NCBI GenBank assembly: GCA_905182985.1
Contig: CAJJDN010000416.1
Span: 1 to 10,770, forward strand
Direction: 5' to 3'
Length of the DNA: 10,770 nt
Origin: Paramecium sonneborni
Taxonomy: Eukaryota > Ciliophora > Oligohymenophorea > Peniculida > Parameciidae
Part shown: one piece after another, positions 8,337 through 10,770 of the stretch
How positions within the stretch are numbered: position 1 is the first letter of the stretch
Layout of the letters: the number at the start of each line of letters is the position of its first letter
The notes under the pieces: model-generated
Databases searched by the model: none
What the model was told of the DNA's origin: nothing
The model's input: only the letters and a program-made list of their open reading frames with translations
Position numbers and translations under genes: made by a program

Positions 8337-9723
8337 TCATTTGATAATGGTCTTAATTACAACAAAATTTTACTTAATTTCACTTTTTTTTTCAGATCTA
8401 GATAGATCATAACTTTTAAGGTAATATTTATCTTCACTATCTTCATCTTCTTAAATTAAATCAAAAGGCTTAAAATTTTCTAGTAAAAAAAGTTTTGGAT
8501 CTAACTAATCTAACTTTTCCAAATTTAATATTTAATGTGATTGTGAATCTAATCCAATTTTTCTTAATTTTCTTTCTTTATAGCTACTTGTTTTTACATA
8601 TAATGGTTCATAGATAATCGATTTAGATCTAGATTAATTTGCTTAGCTTATCAATTTGTTTCTTAATTATTCCTTTTTACCATTTTTCCATTCGTCAATC
8701 AATAATCTTTTTGATTTGAGTTAATCAGTTGAATGATTGCCACATTTTAATTAAATAAGGCCTTTAGGTTTACGAAAACCAGGTTAATCTTTTGAATTAA
8801 ATGGAATATAAAGTGATTTTAATTTTTTTCGAAATTCTGTACCATCTATTTCCATCAATTTGTATAACAAAGTTTCAGCTCTTTTTGGTTCCTTAAAAAA
8901 TATTAATTTAGAAATTTCTTATAATAATAGCAAAAAATTTACATAAGTTACTTCATTTTAGTTTTTGTTAACTTTTCTAAATAAATTATTCTAATAAATT
9001 ATTAAAATTAAATACTAGTTCTTTAAATGACAAGTACTTAACATTTTCATTTTAATTACTATTCAAAATGCTCTGAATTAGAGTATTTGAATTTTGTGTT
9101 AAGATAACATTTTTGCTCATATCATTTGTTTTAGATTATGTGTGCATATGAGGAATCTTTTTAGCCATCAACCCAAACTGTCGACAAAAAATCATAAATT
9201 TGCCCTCAGTCATTATATTAGATTCATGATTTATTCTAGTGAAATCATCAGAAGGGCCACGACCATAAGATATCTTTGAATAAAATTTATATATTTCTTT
9301 AAGATTGGCTTGTATCTTAGAATTAGAATAAAAAGACTCATCAGTTTAATTCTACTCTTTGATTAAACTAATTTCTCCAAATTTACTGTTATTGTCTGAN
9401 CTTTTAGATAAAATCATTTGTTTTAGATTATGTGTGCATATGATGAATCTTTTTAGCCAACAACCCAAACTGTCGAAAAAAATCATAAATTTGTCCTCAG
9501 TCATTATATTAGATTCATGATTTATTCTAGTGAAATCATCAGAAGGGCCATGATAATAAGATATCTTTGAAGAAAATTTATGTATTTCTTTAAGATTGGC
9601 TTGTATCTTAGAATGAGAATAAAAAGACTCATCAGTTATATTCTACTCTTTGATTAAAACAGTATTGGATTTGAGTTTATCTAATTGAATAACATAATCT
9701 GTTTAACAACTCCCTTATCTTTA
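8337..9723 (-). CDS. Unknown protein with possible degenerate EF-hand-like segments and a partial internal duplication
   Basis: On the minus strand, one frame is open from just after paired TGAs at 9724-9729 to TGA 8337-8339, with a single 25-nt intron. It reads IKEQN.TDESFYS.SKIQAN, then the motif PSDDFTRINHESNIMTE, twice in tandem. It continues YLSFKELNNLFRKVNKNQNE and VTYVNFLLLLQEISKLIFFK, followed by a basic and acidic tail (GFRKPKGLIQLKCGNHSTDQ, FDLIQEDEDSEDKYY). The FRKVNKNQNEVTYVNF stretch resembles a degenerate EF-hand or p25-alpha-type helix-loop-helix, but acidic calcium ligands are mostly absent, so this is only a suggestion. No ATG lies near the upstream limit, so 5' exons are missing or in another frame (see 9724-10119). 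The upstream repeat copy has lost one base, yet the frame stays open across both copies. I do not recognise the family. Confidence 0.55.
8991..9015 (-). other. Intron (25 nt) in the unknown minus-strand gene
   Basis: GTA...TAG on the minus strand, phase 0. It joins YLSFKEL to NNLFRKVNKNQNE and moves to a frame open for 217 codons. Unspliced, the frame hits TGA about 20 codons later. Confidence 0.85.
9121..9367. repeat. Tandem repeat copy A (247 bp)
   Basis: About 95% identical to 9413-9658 in the same orientation: eleven substitutions and one indel by eye. It encodes the intact-looking version, with NIMTEGKFMIFCRQFGLMAK. It lies in the unknown minus-strand gene, downstream of copy B in the direction of transcription. 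Confidence 0.9.
9400..9400. other. Undetermined base between the repeat copies
   Basis: The only N in the window. It falls in the 45-bp spacer between repeat copies, where an assembler joining two similar but different sequences would lose certainty. It is the third base of a minus-strand AGN codon (Ser or Arg). Confidence 0.95.
9413..9658. repeat. Tandem repeat copy B (246 bp), with one-base deletion
   Basis: Diverged copy of 9121-9367. It has one base fewer next to an A run at about 9475-9481, which shifts the end of the copy to read IFFDSLGCWLKRF. The upstream halves of the copies are 291 bp apart, a multiple of three, so the gene frame runs through both copies without TGA. Confidence 0.9.
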
Positions 9724-10119
9724 TCATCAATAATTTAGATTTCAAACTATTTATATTACCCAAGAAAATATTAAAATAATGATTCACTAGCCAAATATGT
9801 AAAATTAATGAAGATCAAAAAATAACATACTAAATGAAATCTAACTTTAATAATAACTTTCTAGGTATTATGATAGATTAATATATTTATTTTAGGCTTT
9901 ATTTTTGTTTAATATTAATATTAATCTTATCTTAATTTATTTTGTATTTGTTTATTTATATCCTTGATTAAATTAATTTTTAATTTTCTCCTTTTATTTT
10001 ATAGTCTATATTTACTATTGATTTGCATTTTCTTTAAGAAAGAAATCTTGTTATTTAAGATTATTTGATTTAGTTGTTTCTTTGAGTTGATCACAGGAGT
10101 TTAAGTTAGAGTTTAACAT
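9724..10119 (-). CDS. Possible 5' exons of the unknown minus-strand gene
   Basis: From ATG at 10117-10119 the minus strand reads MLNSNLNSCDQLKETTKSNN and then a Lys/Gln-rich stretch (QQIQTIKQKEKIKNQFNQGY). The frame is open to a TGA near 9790. Farther down, a different frame reads FEIQIIDDKDKGVVKQ just before the long frame starts, and a one-base change there would join it to TDYVIQLDKLKSNTVLIKEQ. These pieces look like N-terminal coding text of the gene ending at 8337, but no clean set of short introns links them. The ATG lies 28 bases inside the NHP2 reading frame, so one of the two ends is probably wrong. Confidence 0.35.
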
Positions 10120-10350
10120 TAATCAATTGATAGTAAATGAATTTTATTTTATTATTAAATAAATTGAAGTATTTGCCTTTATTAACTTGAGAAATAATAT
10201 GATTGTTATAATAATCAAGATCTTGCTAAATCTTAGAATAATCTGGAAAGCTTTTAAAATGTATGCTAATATTTTAAAATGAGAAAGAACTAAGTGAAAT
10301 TTAGAGAACATAATCTATTAAATGATAGGAATTAGTTTATGCAGCAGCTC

Positions 10351-10378
10351 CTAAATAGATAAATATATATAAAATTAC
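10351..10378 (-). other. NHP2 intron 2 (28 nt)
   Basis: GTA...TAG on the minus strand, splitting a Gly codon in the LELG-AAA motif. Removal reconstitutes the conserved LGAAA of NHP2. Confidence 0.85.
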
Positions 10379-10585
10379 CTAATTCTAATCTACTTCTCAC
10401 ATAAATGTAGGGTATACCTAATTCTTCGCATTAAATTGGTAAATAAGTAATACATCTACTGGGCTAATATCAGCTGCAAAGATAACATTCTTTCTTAATG
10501 CTTTTCCTACTTCCTTTATTCCTCTCTTAATATGTTTAATATTAATTTCTAATTGATCAATTAAGTATTACATCTAGCAATAAAT

Positions 10586-10610
10586 CTAAGAAGTCCTTTT
10601 TATAATTTAC
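10586..10610 (-). other. NHP2 intron 1 (25 nt)
   Basis: GTA...TAG on the minus strand, phase 0. It joins NPIAQPI to IYCQMQYLIDQLE and switches to the frame with the RNA-binding signature; unspliced, the frame hits TGA about 20 codons later. Confidence 0.85.
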
Positions 10611-10673
10611 TATTGGCTAGGCTATAGGATTGCCAATAGGAGAGATATAAAATGTTTATTCTGCTTCTATCAT

Positions 10674-10709
10674 AAATTAAAAATATAAATAACCATAAAT
10701 TAAAATAAA
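10674..10709. promoter_or_regulatory. Very short divergent intergenic region
   Basis: 36 bp between the NHP2 start (10673, minus) and a plus-strand ATG at 10710. If both starts are right, the two genes share this A/T-only spacer. The NHP2 frame is also open upstream of its ATG, so the exact NHP2 start is not forced. Confidence 0.35.
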
Positions 10710-10770
10710 ATGAACCTATTCAGACGAGTTTGCATCCCCTTTTTCAGATAGTTACCTAAAATTGCTATTC
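10710..10770 (+). CDS. 5' end of a gene with a possible mitochondrial presequence (partial at right edge)
   Basis: ATG at 10710-10712 after an A-rich leader opens a frame to the window edge: MNLFRRVCIPFFRQLPKIAI. Three arginines, a lysine, no acidic residues and alternating hydrophobic residues are what a mitochondrial targeting peptide looks like. Only 20 codons are visible, so the product cannot be named. The minus-strand frame opposite is also open (RQLSEKGDANSSEQ), so coding here could instead belong to an extended NHP2 N-terminus. Confidence 0.4.

Larger units (their letters stand above)
10091..10673 (-). pseudogene. NHP2: NHP2 homologue (H/ACA snoRNP L7Ae-fold protein), frameshifted
   Basis: NHP2 is a core protein of H/ACA ribonucleoproteins, which pseudouridylate rRNA and snRNA in the nucleolus and, in many eukaryotes, stabilise telomerase RNA. 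ATG at 10671-10673 gives MIEAEQTFYISPIGNPIAQP, then after a 25-nt intron YLIDQLEINIKHIKRGIKEV, GKALRKN and FAADISPVDVLL. After a one-base deletion near 10442-10447 (a codon expected to give HLP lacks its first base) the text continues LPIQCEELGIPYIYVRSRLE. A 28-nt intron leads to LGAAAQTNSYHL. KRG-KEV-KALRK, ADISP.DV, LP..CE...PY.Y..S and LGAAA are the L7Ae/NHP2 signature; the NPIAQP N-terminus favours NHP2 over SNU13 or eL8. About five residues normally found between ALRKN and the VxAxDxSP strand are missing. The stop used here is TGA 10091-10093; the C-terminal part is long and atypical, so the true end may be earlier. Confidence 0.85.

Noticed and set aside
1..10770. Processed (retrotransposed) pseudogenes
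   Set aside because: Short introns are still present in the VAC14, TmcB-like, unknown and NHP2 copies.
1..10770. Transposase, CRISPR array, tRNA, rRNA or telomeric repeats
   Set aside because: No catalytic motifs, regularly spaced repeats, cloverleaf-like segments or G4T2/G3T3-type repeats were seen on either strand.

Overview
The window reads as nuclear DNA of a ciliate, most likely Paramecium or a close relative. Three observations support this. It is extremely AT-rich. With the standard code no frame longer than about 100 codons survives, but reading TAA and TAG as glutamine (TGA as the only stop) opens long conserved frames on both strands. Those frames are joined across very short introns of 23-31 nt with GTA...TAG ends, the size typical of Paramecium.

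Layout, left to right: (1) the 3' end of an unidentified + strand gene, ending with TGA at 156-158; (2) a - strand VAC14 homologue (72-1743), the HEAT-repeat scaffold of the PI(3,5)P2 kinase complex, overlapping the end of the first gene; (3) a 229-bp divergent intergenic region; (4) a very large + strand gene (1973 to about 8054) for a multi-membrane-span protein with a PAS-like domain, resembling the ciliate family related to Dictyostelium tiny macrocysts protein B; (5) a - strand gene (8337-9723, possibly with 5' exons up to 10119) of unknown, perhaps EF-hand-like, function, containing a 247-bp tandem repeat around a single N; (6) a - strand NHP2 homologue (10091-10673), the L7Ae-fold protein of H/ACA snoRNPs; (7) the first 20 codons of a divergent + strand gene whose N-terminus looks like a mitochondrial presequence.

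The striking property is that the three recognisable genes are all broken although their proteins are still easy to align. VAC14 has two in-frame TGAs and has lost roughly 330 residues from its middle. The large membrane gene has two in-frame TGAs and about nine single-base frame changes, many in A or T runs. NHP2 has a one-base frameshift and a small in-frame loss. Gene 5 has a diverged partial duplication with a one-base deletion. Introns are retained, so these are not retrocopies. Two explanations remain open: a genuinely decaying block (for example germline-limited DNA, or one copy of a duplicated block after whole-genome duplication), or a noisy consensus with homopolymer errors laid over some real deletions. 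The genes do not form a pathway; their adjacency looks like ordinary dense ciliate gene packing.
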